A stretch of 64,000 nucleotides of DNA from positions 2,976,001 through 3,040,000 of the forward strand of contig OY970294.1 in NCBI GenBank assembly GCA_963716125.1, given 5' to 3'. Made by a program: the position numbers and the translations under genes. The stretch is from Acidiluteibacter sp963716125 (GTDB lineage Bacteria; Bacteroidota; Bacteroidia; Flavobacteriales_E; Vicingaceae). This document shows, one piece after another, positions 44,419 to 54,510 of this stretch. Each line of letters starts with the position of its first letter. Position 1 is the stretch's first letter. The notes under the pieces are model-generated. The model worked only from the letters and a program-made list of their open reading frames with translations, was not told the DNA's origin and made no database searches.

Positions 44419-45512
44419 TAATTAAAAAATTTGATAATCATTTCAATAATATAATTTACTTGTTCGTCCTTTAGTTCAGGATAAACCGGTAAACTTAATA
44501 TTTCCTTTACTTGTTGATCAGTTTGAGGATAATTCTCTTGGGCACTTAAATTATTTTTAGCAGCTTCTTGTTTGTGAATCGCAATTGGGTAATGAACTTT
44601 TGTATCAATACCATTGTCGGCTAAAAAAGTTTGTAAAGCATCACGTTTTTGTGTTTTTATAATAAATGTATGATAAACCGACTTTTCATAATCCTCTTCT
44701 CGTGGAACATCTACTAAATGTGCAATAGAATTTATATACATTTGAGCAATCGCTCTTCTTCTATTACTCCATTCTGACAAACGTGGTAATTTAACATTTA
44801 GAATTGCAGCTTGAAGTGCATCAATTCTTGAGTTCAAACTCCAAAACTCACATTCATCTCTACTTTTCATACCATGAGTACGAGCTTTCATTAACCAATT
44901 ATAATAATTTTCATCATTGGTGGTTATAATTCCTGCATCACCTAAGGCTGCAAGGTTTTTTAATGGATGGAGACTAAATGAACCAAATGTTCCTAAATTT
45001 CCAACCATTTTATTTTTATAAGACGCTCCAACAGCTTGAGCAGCATCTTCAATTACAAATAAATTATGCTTTTTAGCAATTGCATTAATTTCATCCATTG
45101 CAGCAGGTCTCCCAGTTAAATGAACTGCAATAATGGCCTTGGTTTTAGAAGTTATTTTCTTTTCAATTTCAACAGGATCAATATTAAAATCACTTCTCAC
45201 ATCTGCAAAAACAGCTGTAGCACCAACTAGTTCAATTGATGAAGCGGAGGCTAAATAAGAATTCGGAGCAGTTATTACCTCATCTCCTTTTCCTATCCTT
45301 AAGGCTCTCAAACATAGCATCAAACTGTCGGTTCCATTAGCTACACCTACTGCATATTTAGTTCCACAAAGTTTTGCAAAAGATTCTTCAAATTGCTTTA
45401 CTTCATCACCTAAAATAAACATACCGCTATCAATTACAGAGGATATTTTATCCAAAATAGCTTGTTTATCTTCTTGATGTTGAAGTCCAAGATTTATATA
45501 GGGTACTTTCAT
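44418..45512 (-). CDS. DegT/DnrJ/EryC1/StrS sugar aminotransferase
   Basis: This PLP enzyme converts a keto nucleotide sugar to the amino sugar. The 364-residue protein has VGVANGTDSLMLCLRALRIG, the PLP-contacting VIEDAAQAVGASY, the Schiff-base lysine in FGSFSLHPLKNLAALGDAG and the typical C-terminal HYPIAIHKQEAAK. The start ATG at 45512 follows the upstream epimerase stop directly. It indicates that the polymer contains an amino sugar. Confidence 0.92.
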   Translation of the reverse strand: MKVPYINLGLQHQEDKQAILDKISSVIDSGMFILGDEVKQFEESFAKLCGTKYAVGVANGTDSLMLCLRALRIGKGDEVITAPNSYLASASSIELVGATAVFADVRSDFNIDPVEIEKKITSKTKAIIAVHLTGRPAAMDEINAIAKKHNLFVIEDAAQAVGASYKNKMVGNLGTFGSFSLHPLKNLAALGDAGIITTNDENYYNWLMKARTHGMKSRDECEFWSLNSRIDALQAAILNVKLPRLSEWSNRRRAIAQMYINSIAHLVDVPREEDYEKSVYHTFIIKTQKRDALQTFLADNGIDTKVHYPIAIHKQEAAKNNLSAQENYPQTDQQVKEILSLPVYPELKDEQVNYIIEMIIKFFN

Positions 45513-46490
45513 TTATTTTAAATGGATATTTTGCATCAATTTTACATTAAAATACTTCTGATCTTCAAATGAGTTTGGAATTAAACCTTTATCAAATGCA
45601 TTTTTTAAATCTCGGACAGCATCCTCAATAGAGTGTTTTGGCACAAAACCAATTTCATCTTTTATATAGTCCGAAGATATATGATAAGATCTGTTATCAT
45701 TAGTCGGTTCTACATTTATATCTACATCACCAACTACATTTTTAACCATTTGAGCAATTTCATTTACAGTGAAATTTTCATAACCTGCATTAAAAATTTT
45801 CTTATTGATTTTTTCTTTTGGGAGTGTCAATAATTCAATATATAAATCAGTCATATCCTCAATATGAATATTTGGTCTTTTCTGATCACCTCCAAAAACC
45901 TTAATAAATCCTTTATTTACAGCGAAGTTAGTTAATATATTGACTGTTAGATCTAATCTTAAACGAGGTGAATATCCACATACAGTGGCAGGACGAATGG
46001 TTACACACGTAAAATCTTCAGAGGGATATTTTGCCAAAATTAGTTCGCATTCTGCTTTAAATTTAGAATAATCAGTTAACGGTTCCAATTCCATTGTTTC
46101 CGTAACATTAGGTTCAGATTTAATACCATAAACTGAAGATGAAGAAGCATATATAAATCTTTGAACACCATTATTCTTTGAAATTTGAACCATTGGCTCA
46201 AAAGGATCTAAATTAATCGATTTACCTAAATCAGGATTTAATTCAAAACTTGGGTCATTAGAAATACATGCTAAATGAATAACCGCATCATGTCCAGGAA
46301 TTAGCTTCTCCATTAATTGAACATCTCTAATATCTCCTTCAACAGCATTTAAATTATCGTGATAAGGCAAAACATCTCTACCATATATCATTAAATCTAA
46401 AACGGTTACTTCATAACCCTTATCTAATAGTTTTGGAACTAAGATTGCTCCAACGTATCCTGCACCACCTGTAATAAATATTTTTTTCAT
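45513..46490 (-). CDS. NAD-dependent sugar epimerase/dehydratase
   Basis: The 325-residue protein begins MKKIFITGGAGYVGAILVPK, with the catalytic pair in YASSSSVYGIKS and the YSKFK motif, and RPATVCGYSPRLRLDLTVNI as substrate-binding region. It differs from the other epimerase of this locus and groups by eye with dehydratase-like members. I chose the ATG at 46490; a TTG three codons upstream is unlikely. It lies between the aminotransferase and the sulfotransferase. Confidence 0.87.
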   Translation of the reverse strand: MKKIFITGGAGYVGAILVPKLLDKGYEVTVLDLMIYGRDVLPYHDNLNAVEGDIRDVQLMEKLIPGHDAVIHLACISNDPSFELNPDLGKSINLDPFEPMVQISKNNGVQRFIYASSSSVYGIKSEPNVTETMELEPLTDYSKFKAECELILAKYPSEDFTCVTIRPATVCGYSPRLRLDLTVNILTNFAVNKGFIKVFGGDQKRPNIHIEDMTDLYIELLTLPKEKINKKIFNAGYENFTVNEIAQMVKNVVGDVDINVEPTNDNRSYHISSDYIKDEIGFVPKHSIEDAVRDLKNAFDKGLIPNSFEDQKYFNVKLMQNIHLK

Positions 46491-46503
46491 TTTTATCAAT
46501 TTT

Positions 46504-47268
46504 CTATAAATAACTATACCTTCTTAATTCAGATTCAGCTACTTCTTCTATAATTTCCTTATTAATTTTATTCGTTTCCTTTTTAGTGCTTTTTCCCCAT
46601 CTTTCATCATAAGATTCCAATAGACTTGTTTCAAAATCCAAATTTAAGAAGTCACATACTTTTTGAATAGACTCTTTTGGGTTATCCAATAAATCTTCAT
46701 ACTTAACCATCAAGTACTGGTTTTTAAATTGTTCATTAATTTCAAAAAACTTTCGAACACTAGCATTTAAAGCTAACCAACTTCCTGCCGCTTTTACAGG
46801 ATCATTATCCAATTCATGTCTTGATGTAAATGAAGGAAATGAGTCAACTGGATTTCTAACTAAATGAATCGTCTTAAAATCAGGCCTAGCTTTGTATATA
46901 GTTTCTAAATCGGCATACTTAGGAATTGGAGAACCTAAACACATCTCTCCTAATATTACTGATTTATCATCATTTAATAAATAAGTTGATTCAATCTTAT
47001 TAAAATACATTTTCAACCCTTCAATTCTACCAAAATCAGTACTTTCCTTTAATGCAGCTAAATGTAATTTCAATTCAGGTAATGATCTAGCTTTATGAAC
47101 CTGCGCAGTTATATCCATATCTAACATAACATCAGTAGAGTTAAATATCCAAGGATGAACCATCGCCGTTTCTAAAACTTTTGAATGTTTTTTAAAAATA
47201 CTTCTACACAACCACCTTCCTCCTGAATGCGGCCACCAAATCACTCCAGCTAATTGGATATTATTCAT
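46504..47268 (-). CDS. Sulfotransferase-family protein
   Basis: The 254-residue protein shows the two PAPS-binding landmarks of the sulfotransferase fold. The 5'-phosphosulfate loop is WPHSGGRWLCRSIFKKHS near residue 12, and the 3'-phosphate motif is FKTIHLVRNPVDSFPSFTSR near 135. Downstream, VKYEDLLDNPKESIQKVCDF is also family-typical. It overlaps the glycosyltransferase gene by 8 bases, so its target is probably the polysaccharide made here. PAPS synthesis genes are not in the window. Confidence 0.8.
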   Translation of the reverse strand: MNNIQLAGVIWWPHSGGRWLCRSIFKKHSKVLETAMVHPWIFNSTDVMLDMDITAQVHKARSLPELKLHLAALKESTDFGRIEGLKMYFNKIESTYLLNDDKSVILGEMCLGSPIPKYADLETIYKARPDFKTIHLVRNPVDSFPSFTSRHELDNDPVKAAGSWLALNASVRKFFEINEQFKNQYLMVKYEDLLDNPKESIQKVCDFLNLDFETSLLESYDERWGKSTKKETNKINKEIIEEVAESELRRYSYL

Positions 47269-48529
47269 CTAATTGGTTCAATTTATTTTTAATTATCTTT
47301 TTATATAAATCAGTTGCTCTATGAATCTGATTGCCCAAAGTTAACTTTTCTCTTTGTATTTTGAGATTATTAATTAAATCAATATTATCATAACTGTTCA
47401 AAATACTTTTTAAATTATGAAAATCTTTTTTATCTACTCCAATTGCTAAACCATACCTTTCCATTAGCCATCTCTGATGACCCATATCTTTAGAAATTAG
47501 CATTGGCAAGCTACTCTCTGCATAATTAAATATTTTTAAGCTTGATGAATAATACCGTTTTTCATTAGCACGTTTTGTATCCTCATGAAAAAATGGAATA
47601 ACGCCAAAATGGTATTTTGAAATTTCCTTATTCATTAATTCAGGCTTAACAGATTCATGCATGTGAAAATATGGCAAAGCTATTGACATATTAAAATACT
47701 CTTCATAATCTACTCGTACCATATTAGGGTTTGGATAAATATGAAAATGAACTTTTTGCTCATTTAGTGTATCAATTAACCAATGCAGTTGTATGTTACC
47801 ATGATCTGCTTTACTAGTTTGGCTGCCACTAACGGAACCAACATAGACTAAATGGATTTCATTATCAGAAATTCTACTGATAGAAGAAACTATATTTGAA
47901 GCTAAACAATAATTTGGGAAGTAAATTCTAATTGGTTTGATTTCAATTTTAAATAATCTAAAGGCATGACAAACTTCTAAACTCTCGGCTAATATCCCAT
48001 CAGTATTTTCAAATACAAATTTTTCAGAAGGAATTTCCCTTCTTAAATACCATCTAGGTGGATTTATTCCAAAACTAGATACCGAAGTGTCTTTTACACT
48101 AATAACATTGGGAATTTCGTACTCTTTTATTAAGATTTCCAATGCCCTACAACGTCTTGTAAATCCATGGACTAAATCAAACTGCCCCAAACTATTCAAT
48201 TGATTTCTGAAATCCCAATCATTTCTAAAAAAAGATACACTTTCAAACCCAGCATCAATAAATAGATGGTCTAAATTACTGTGTGTTATTAGCATTACAA
48301 CTTCAAACTTATTTGAAGAATTTAATGCTTCAAAATATCTTAATATATCAATTCTCACATCCTCAGAAATAAAAAGGATTCTTTTTATTTCTTGCTTTTT
48401 AGTCCAAATATCAATTTTAGTTGAAGTTTTATTAATTAAAAAGTCAATTAAACTCGTAATGTAAAAGTTTAAAAGCTTTTTGAATTTAATATATTTCGAT
48501 TTTAGTTTTCTTATTGTTGAAGATAGCAT
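47261..48529 (-). CDS. Glycosyltransferase-like protein (GT-B type)
   Basis: The 422-residue protein has no signal peptide. The C-terminal half has the usual GT-B features: IHLVYVGSVSG as start of the nucleotide-sugar domain, LMNKEISKYHFGVIPFFHED, and SSLKIFNYAESSLPMLISKD, where the conserved E contacts the nucleotide sugar. The N-terminal half is not conserved enough to name a substrate. It is translationally coupled to the sulfotransferase by overlap. Confidence 0.75.
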   Translation of the reverse strand: MLSSTIRKLKSKYIKFKKLLNFYITSLIDFLINKTSTKIDIWTKKQEIKRILFISEDVRIDILRYFEALNSSNKFEVVMLITHSNLDHLFIDAGFESVSFFRNDWDFRNQLNSLGQFDLVHGFTRRCRALEILIKEYEIPNVISVKDTSVSSFGINPPRWYLRREIPSEKFVFENTDGILAESLEVCHAFRLFKIEIKPIRIYFPNYCLASNIVSSISRISDNEIHLVYVGSVSGSQTSKADHGNIQLHWLIDTLNEQKVHFHIYPNPNMVRVDYEEYFNMSIALPYFHMHESVKPELMNKEISKYHFGVIPFFHEDTKRANEKRYYSSSLKIFNYAESSLPMLISKDMGHQRWLMERYGLAIGVDKKDFHNLKSILNSYDNIDLINNLKIQREKLTLGNQIHRATDLYKKIIKNKLNQLDE

Positions 48530-48550
48530 AAGCCAAAGGCAAATTAAAAA

Positions 48551-51247
48551 TCAATTATCTTTCAATTTCTTCTCCATATAAATTCCGCCACCTATAGCTA
48601 ATAATATAAGTAAAGAGGATATATATGTTAAACTTACACCTATTTCATGTGAATATGGTTCAAAAATCATTTCAATAGTCCCTTCACCGCTTGGTACTTT
48701 TAATCCTCTTAAGAGAAAGTCAACTTCATAAATATTACTTTCCTTACCATTTATAAAAGCTTTCCATCCTTTTTCATAATATATTTCAGAGAAGACAGCA
48801 AATTGCTCTGAATTGGCCTTATAAATATATGTTAACTTATTAGGCAAATATGAAGTTAGACTTATATTATTATTCGTAGAAGCATTAAAATTTTTCTCTT
48901 CTAAACCAATTTTTTGATTTACAATAGCAATTTTCTTTAAATCTGTATTTTTCAAACTCAAAATTGCTGAATCAGCATTAGCTACATTTTTGATTTGGTT
49001 AACAAACCATGCGTTTCCAAATGCATTTGGATTTTCAACTAAAACAGCGCGTCTTCCTTCAGCTGTATTTGCCGCTCCTATGATATACTTAGCATTAAGC
49101 ATATTCACAGCATTCATTTCAGGTAAATATTGAAGCACCATCGCTTGTCCTCCTTGAGCCATCGCCTGCTGTAACATATAATGTTCCTTGCCCAACTCAA
49201 AATCAATCAATTCTTGATACTTTTTCATTTTTGCACCATGGTAACCACCAAGTGTTTTATGAAAATAGGCCGTTCTAGCATCTGCATCTAATCGAGTGTT
49301 GGTGTTCAAAACTCGATAATGAGTTGATCGCATCAAAGTTGTAAATGCTACGCTTTCCATTCCTAATTGACTCAAACGTCCCTTCTGCTCCTTTTGAGAT
49401 TTTTGAATCTGACTATCGATTTGTTTTTTAACTACAGCATTAGAATTTACTTCTCTTTGGAGAATTTCATTATCCACTGCATCTGCAGCGTAAGGCATAC
49501 TCACTTTTTCTTTGCTTTCCCATGAAACAAAATTACTTCCATTGGCAACTTTTTCATTATTTATATACCTTTTATCATTTGTCCAAAGATCTATTAAAAC
49601 TAAAACTGTTAATATCCCAACCATAGTTTTCCATTCTACTTTTCGTTTGAGAAATAAAGCAATTAAAAGAACTGTTATAATTAAATAAACAAGACCTTTA
49701 AATGCACTAGCTCTAAAAACTCCAACTCTATAATCTATTAATGAATTGCGATTTTGATCTATTTGTTGTGCATTGCCGCTTTGGTATTGTTGACTAAATT
49801 GTATTTCTTCATTTTGAGATGTGAAACTTAGGAAGGTTGTAGGACTTGCAATTAATATTATATATAAAATAATAAACCCACCTATAAATTTATAGACTTT
49901 CTTCTCTTGAGCGATAAAATCATCCCTTCTTCCTATTAATTCATGTAAAAACAATGCAGCCAAAGCAGGAAAAGCCAACTCAACCAAAATAAGAATAATA
50001 GTTACCGCCCTAAACTTATTGTACATGGGGAAATAATCAATAAAAACGTCGGTAAACCACATCATATTTTTACCCCATGCCAATAAAATAGCTAGAATAG
50101 CAATAATTAGCAATGGCCATTTTAATTTATTTTTAATAAAAAATAAGGCTAAAAATGCTAATAAAAATATTATTGCTCCAACGTAAACAGAACCTGAAGT
50201 GCCAGGTTGATCACCCCAATAAGTATTAATTACATTTTTATTATTTTGATATTCACTTACTACATAATTGAAAAAAGTTGGATTTTCTTTTCTTAATCTT
50301 TCTACCTCTTTTTCATCTCCAAGAATGGCTCCAGAACCAGGACCTTTCACGTCAGGGATTAAAAAGGAAAAAGATTCTTCTTTGCCATAACTCCATCTAG
50401 TAATATAATCTCTATCTAAACCTTGTTTTGCAATATTTTCTTGCTGTCCGTTTTCAGGATGGATTGTTAACTCTGATTTTCCTCTGGTGGAAACTTTAGA
50501 ATACTCATAAGTAGTTAATAAGTTACCCGCATTTGCCAATATCGCAATAACCAAAGCGATAATTAAAAAACCAGTATTTTTTGCAAAGTCTATCATACGC
50601 TTTTCTTGGACATACTTTATGAGATAAAGTATACCAACAGCGAGAATAGTTAACAATAAATAATATGTGACTTGTAAGTGATTTGCATAAATTTCCAAAG
50701 CCAAGAAAATAGCAGTAATTAATGATCCTAAAATAACTTTCTTTCGATATGCTAAAATTATACCTCCTAAAACAGGTGACATATATGCTATTGCTAAAGC
50801 TTTAGAATTGTGACCAGCTTCAACAATGATGAAGAAATAAGATGAAAAACCAAAAGCAATTGCCCCGAAGACCGACAACCAAGGGTTTAAACCTATACAT
50901 AGCATTAGCAGGTAAAATCCCAGCATATACATAAACGTAACGCCTATAGGATTAGGCATCAAAGTATATAATAAATCATTAATATATTCAATTACATTTC
51001 CATTATACTCAACCTTTGTAGTTTGGTAACTGGGCATACCTGAAAACATATTACCTTGCCATAATGGGTTTTCATCAAATTCCTCCTGATGAGCCCTAAT
51101 TTCATGTGACATACCTCTATATTGTGTAATATCCCCTTGCTTTACTCTATTTCCTTGATATGCAGGATAGTAATAAACAGCTGCAAGAATCCAAAAAACT
51201 ACAATCGCAATTAGGTGTGGTAAAAAAACTTTAATATTATCCTTCAT
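48551..51247 (-). CDS. YfhO-family large membrane protein
   Basis: The 898-residue protein has about 12-13 helices and a large C-terminal soluble region (about 560-860). The start IKVFLPHLIAIVVFWILAAV, then GDITQYRGMSHEIRAHQEEF and WQGNMFSGMPSYQTT, is characteristic of Bacteroidota YfhO proteins. YfhO has a GT-C-like fold and in Firmicutes adds sugars to lipoteichoic acid. Here it may transfer sugars from a lipid carrier. It lies 21 bases upstream of the glycosyltransferase and probably begins the polysaccharide unit. Confidence 0.82.
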   Translation of the reverse strand: MKDNIKVFLPHLIAIVVFWILAAVYYYPAYQGNRVKQGDITQYRGMSHEIRAHQEEFDENPLWQGNMFSGMPSYQTTKVEYNGNVIEYINDLLYTLMPNPIGVTFMYMLGFYLLMLCIGLNPWLSVFGAIAFGFSSYFFIIVEAGHNSKALAIAYMSPVLGGIILAYRKKVILGSLITAIFLALEIYANHLQVTYYLLLTILAVGILYLIKYVQEKRMIDFAKNTGFLIIALVIAILANAGNLLTTYEYSKVSTRGKSELTIHPENGQQENIAKQGLDRDYITRWSYGKEESFSFLIPDVKGPGSGAILGDEKEVERLRKENPTFFNYVVSEYQNNKNVINTYWGDQPGTSGSVYVGAIIFLLAFLALFFIKNKLKWPLLIIAILAILLAWGKNMMWFTDVFIDYFPMYNKFRAVTIILILVELAFPALAALFLHELIGRRDDFIAQEKKVYKFIGGFIILYIILIASPTTFLSFTSQNEEIQFSQQYQSGNAQQIDQNRNSLIDYRVGVFRASAFKGLVYLIITVLLIALFLKRKVEWKTMVGILTVLVLIDLWTNDKRYINNEKVANGSNFVSWESKEKVSMPYAADAVDNEILQREVNSNAVVKKQIDSQIQKSQKEQKGRLSQLGMESVAFTTLMRSTHYRVLNTNTRLDADARTAYFHKTLGGYHGAKMKKYQELIDFELGKEHYMLQQAMAQGGQAMVLQYLPEMNAVNMLNAKYIIGAANTAEGRRAVLVENPNAFGNAWFVNQIKNVANADSAILSLKNTDLKKIAIVNQKIGLEEKNFNASTNNNISLTSYLPNKLTYIYKANSEQFAVFSEIYYEKGWKAFINGKESNIYEVDFLLRGLKVPSGEGTIEMIFEPYSHEIGVSLTYISSLLILLAIGGGIYMEKKLKDN

Positions 51248-51254
51248 TTATATA

Positions 51255-51548
51255 TTATTTATCGTCAGACACCTCTTCAAAATCTACATATTCGCCGATA
51301 TCCTTGTTTTTTTGATGATGATTTGGGTTTGCTTTAATCTCTACGTCACCTTCTTTATGATGATTTTGGTCTTGTTTTGAAAATGGCTGCCCAGCTTGAT
51401 TTCCATAAAATTTTTCTTGTTGCTTATTGATAAATCGCTTTAACAAATAAGGAAATAAATATCTACTAATTAATTTCAATGCATAATATACTGCAATGAT
51501 AATTATTATTGTCTTTATTAAATTCACAACACCAGCCTCCTGAATCAT
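51255..51548 (-). CDS. DUF4834 family small membrane protein
   Basis: The 97-residue protein has one N-terminal transmembrane helix (VNLIKTIIIIIAVYYALKLI) followed by a basic, then acidic soluble tail rich in His, Asn and Lys. The pattern SRYLFPYLLKRFI after the helix fits DUF4834 of Bacteroidota; function unknown. It begins on the last base of carB and ends 7 bases before the YfhO gene, so the three are one unit. Confidence 0.72.
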   Translation of the reverse strand: MIQEAGVVNLIKTIIIIIAVYYALKLISRYLFPYLLKRFINKQQEKFYGNQAGQPFSKQDQNHHKEGDVEIKANPNHHQKNKDIGEYVDFEEVSDDK

Positions 51549-54367
51549 TATTTACTCAAATATAAGTTTCTTTCAGAATAAATTTCTCTAAAAAATTTAT
51601 CTTTTAAATCATCGATAAATCTGATAGCCTCTCCAGTTGATTTCATTTCAGGACCCAGTTCTTTATTAACATTAGGAAATTTATCAAAAGAAAATATAGG
51701 AATTTTTATAGCATAACCCTTCTTTTTAGGATTAAAATCAAAATCTGTTACTTTATTTTCTCCCAGCATCACTTTTGTTGCAAAGTTTACATAGGGTTCG
51801 TCATATGCTTTTGAGATAAAAGGTACTGTCCTTGAAGCTCTTGGATTTGCTTCAATAATATAAACTTTTTCATCTTTAATAGCAAACTGTATATTTATTA
51901 ATCCTTTCGTCTCTAGCGCAACTGCAATTTTTCTTGTATGATCGTCTATTTGTTGAAGAACGTTCTCACTTAAATCAAAAGTAGGTAATACCGCATAAGA
52001 GTCTCCACTATGAATTCCTGCGGGTTCAATATGTTCCATTACTCCTAATATATATACATTTTCTCCATCACAAATAGCATCTGCTTCAGCCTCAATAGCT
52101 CCTGAGAGAAAATGGTCTAATAGTATTTTATTACCCGGAAGGTCTTTAAGAATTTCAACCACATGTTTTTCAAGCTCTTCCTCATTAATAACAATTTTCA
52201 TACCCTGACCACCTAAAACATAGGATGGCCGAACTAATAATGGAAAACCAATTTTTCTGCTTAAATGAACTGCCTCATCAGCTGTTTCAATTGAACCGTA
52301 CTCAGGATAAGGAATATTATTGACTTTCAACAAATCCGAGAATCTACCTCTATCTTCTGCTAAATCAAGTGCATCAAAACTAGTTCCAATAATTTTAATA
52401 CCGTATCTATCTAATTTCTCAGCTAATTTTAAAGCTGTTTGACCACCTAACTGAACGATAACCCCTTCAGGTTTTTCATGGAGGATGATATCATAAATAT
52501 GTTCCCAAAAAACTGGTTCAAAGTATAATTTATCAGCAGTATCAAAATCAGTTGAAACAGTTTCAGGATTACAATTGATCATAATTGTCTCATAACCGCA
52601 CTCTTTTGCAGCCAATACACCATGCACACAGCAGTAATCAAATTCAATTCCTTGGCCTATTCTATTAGGTCCACTACCTAAAACTATAATTTTCTTTTTA
52701 TCACTGACAACAGATTCATTTTCTTCTCCAAAAGTACTGTAATAATAAGGTGTTTGAGCCTCAAACTCGGCTGCACATGTATCTACTAACTTATAAACTC
52801 TATTAATTCCTAAGTCATTTCTTTTACTAAAAACTTCACTTTCTAGGCAATTTAACAAATGAGCTACTTGTCTATCTGCATAACCTTTTTGTTTTGCTTC
52901 AAGTAATAAAGCTTTAGGTAAAGCATCTAAAGAGAATTTTTCAATTTCATTCTCTAATGAAATTAATTCTTCAATTTGATTTAAAAACCACTTATCAATT
53001 AAAGTAGCATTATATATAGTGGTTAAAGGTATACCTAATTTTATAGCATCATAAATATGAAATAATCGATTCCAAGAAGGGTTTTTTAAACTATGCAGTA
53101 TTTTCTCTTGATCTCTTAATTCCTTGCCATCAGCTCCAAGTCCATTTCTCTTAATTTCTAATGATTGACATGCCTTTTGAAGTGCTTCTTGAAAAGATCT
53201 ACCTATACCCATAACTTCTCCAACAGACTTCATTTGGAGACCTAGAGTTTTTTCAGGGCTATCAAATTTATCAAAATTCCATCGAGGTATTTTTACAATA
53301 ACATAGTCTAAAGTAGGTTCAAATAATGCCGAAGTAGTTTTTGTAATTTGATTTTTTAATTCATCCAAATGATAGCCTATGGCTAATTTAGCTGCTATTT
53401 TCGCTATTGGATAACCTGTAGCTTTAGAAGCTAATGCTGAAGACCTTGACACTCTTGGATTAATTTCAATTGCAATAATATCCTCCTTAACATCATTACT
53501 CACAGCAAACTGCACATTACAACCTCCTGCAAAATCACCAATAGAACGCATCATATGAATGGCCATATCACGCATTTTTTGATAAGTTGTATCTGATAAA
53601 GTCATTGCAGGAGCTACAGTAATTGAATCACCTGTATGAATACCCATTGGATCCATGTTCTCAATAGAACAAATAATAATAACATTATCATTTCTATCCC
53701 TTAGTAGCTCTAATTCATACTCTTTCCATCCTAAAACGGCTTTATCAATCAAAACTTCATGGATCGGAGAGGCATGCAATCCTCGAGTTAATAATTTATC
53801 AAACTCTTCTGCTGTATGAACAAATGAAGCTCCTGTACCTCCTAAAGTAAAAGAGGGTCGAATAACCAAAGGAAAACCAATTTCTTGTACAAAATTCTTT
53901 CCTTCTAAAAAAGAATTTGCAATCTTAGAAGGTGCTACTGGAATACCTATCTTCTCCATCAACGATTTAAATTGATCTCTATCTTCGGTTACATTTATTG
54001 CATCAATATCCACACCTATCATTCTGATGTTATATTTTTCCCAGATGCCTATTTCATCACATTTTATTGCCAAATTTAATGCTGTCTGCCCACCCATTGT
54101 TGGAAGCACTGCATCTATGTTTGGATGATCTTCTAGAATTTTTTCAATAGATTCAGGTTCGAGAGGTTGCAAATAAATATTGTCAGCAACAACTTTATCA
54201 GTCATAATCGTAGCAGGATTCGAGTTTATAAGTGTTACTTCTATTCCTTCCTCTCTAAGGGATCTAGAGGCTTGTGAGCCTGCATAATCAAATTCACAAG
54301 CTTGACCAATAACAATTGGGCCACTTCCAATAATTAAAACATGTTTGATACTAATATCTCTTGGCAT
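51548..54367 (-). CDS. carB: Carbamoyl-phosphate synthase large subunit, without allosteric domain
   Basis: CarB makes carbamoyl phosphate from bicarbonate, ATP and glutamine-derived ammonia for pyrimidines and arginine. Two homologous ATP-grasp halves are seen: HVLIIGSGPIVIGQACEFDY with LGGTGASFVHTAEEF, and IIVLGSGPNRIGQGIEFDYC with LGGQGMKIVINEEEL. The protein ends at 939 just after LGPEMKSTGEAIRFIDDLK. E. coli CarB has 1073 residues, so the C-terminal MGS-like domain that binds UMP, IMP and ornithine is absent. carA is not adjacent. Confidence 0.95.
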   Translation of the reverse strand: MPRDISIKHVLIIGSGPIVIGQACEFDYAGSQASRSLREEGIEVTLINSNPATIMTDKVVADNIYLQPLEPESIEKILEDHPNIDAVLPTMGGQTALNLAIKCDEIGIWEKYNIRMIGVDIDAINVTEDRDQFKSLMEKIGIPVAPSKIANSFLEGKNFVQEIGFPLVIRPSFTLGGTGASFVHTAEEFDKLLTRGLHASPIHEVLIDKAVLGWKEYELELLRDRNDNVIIICSIENMDPMGIHTGDSITVAPAMTLSDTTYQKMRDMAIHMMRSIGDFAGGCNVQFAVSNDVKEDIIAIEINPRVSRSSALASKATGYPIAKIAAKLAIGYHLDELKNQITKTTSALFEPTLDYVIVKIPRWNFDKFDSPEKTLGLQMKSVGEVMGIGRSFQEALQKACQSLEIKRNGLGADGKELRDQEKILHSLKNPSWNRLFHIYDAIKLGIPLTTIYNATLIDKWFLNQIEELISLENEIEKFSLDALPKALLLEAKQKGYADRQVAHLLNCLESEVFSKRNDLGINRVYKLVDTCAAEFEAQTPYYYSTFGEENESVVSDKKKIIVLGSGPNRIGQGIEFDYCCVHGVLAAKECGYETIMINCNPETVSTDFDTADKLYFEPVFWEHIYDIILHEKPEGVIVQLGGQTALKLAEKLDRYGIKIIGTSFDALDLAEDRGRFSDLLKVNNIPYPEYGSIETADEAVHLSRKIGFPLLVRPSYVLGGQGMKIVINEEELEKHVVEILKDLPGNKILLDHFLSGAIEAEADAICDGENVYILGVMEHIEPAGIHSGDSYAVLPTFDLSENVLQQIDDHTRKIAVALETKGLINIQFAIKDEKVYIIEANPRASRTVPFISKAYDEPYVNFATKVMLGENKVTDFDFNPKKKGYAIKIPIFSFDKFPNVNKELGPEMKSTGEAIRFIDDLKDKFFREIYSERNLYLSK

Positions 54368-54436
54368 TGTTTAAAATTTAATCGATTGTATGGATTTAAT
54401 ATTTAATTGGCGAATTTACATATTAAAGAGGATTTG

Positions 54437-54448
54437 AACCGTTCGGTT
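54437..54448. repeat. Short inverted repeat AACCG-TT-CGGTT upstream of carB
   Basis: AACCG (54437-54441) and CGGTT (54444-54448) form a near-palindrome in the 143-base gap between carB and the T9SS gene terminator. It lies about 70 bases before the carB ATG, close to where a carB promoter should be. A regulator site is possible; there is no independent support. Confidence 0.25.
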
Positions 54449-54465
54449 TATTAAAAATATGGCAT

Positions 54466-54502
54466 AAAAAAAGCGGAACAAAATGTTCCGCTTTCTTTTT
54501 TT
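54466..54502 (-). terminator. Terminator of the T9SS beta-propeller gene
   Basis: On the minus strand TGTTCCGC-like arms (54473-54480 and 54484-54491) form an 8-pair stem, extended by three A-T pairs, with a 3-base loop and a following run of seven T (54472 down to 54466). It lies about 10 bases after the stop at 54511. The plus strand also has a T run (54496-54502), so the hairpin is bidirectional in form. Confidence 0.9.
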
Positions 54503-54510
54503 AATCTATT

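Noticed and set aside
38724..54367. Polysaccharide locus as a recently acquired island
   Set aside because: I saw no integrase, tRNA, flanking repeats or insertion sequence, and the base composition looks like the neighbours by eye; a composition test would be needed.
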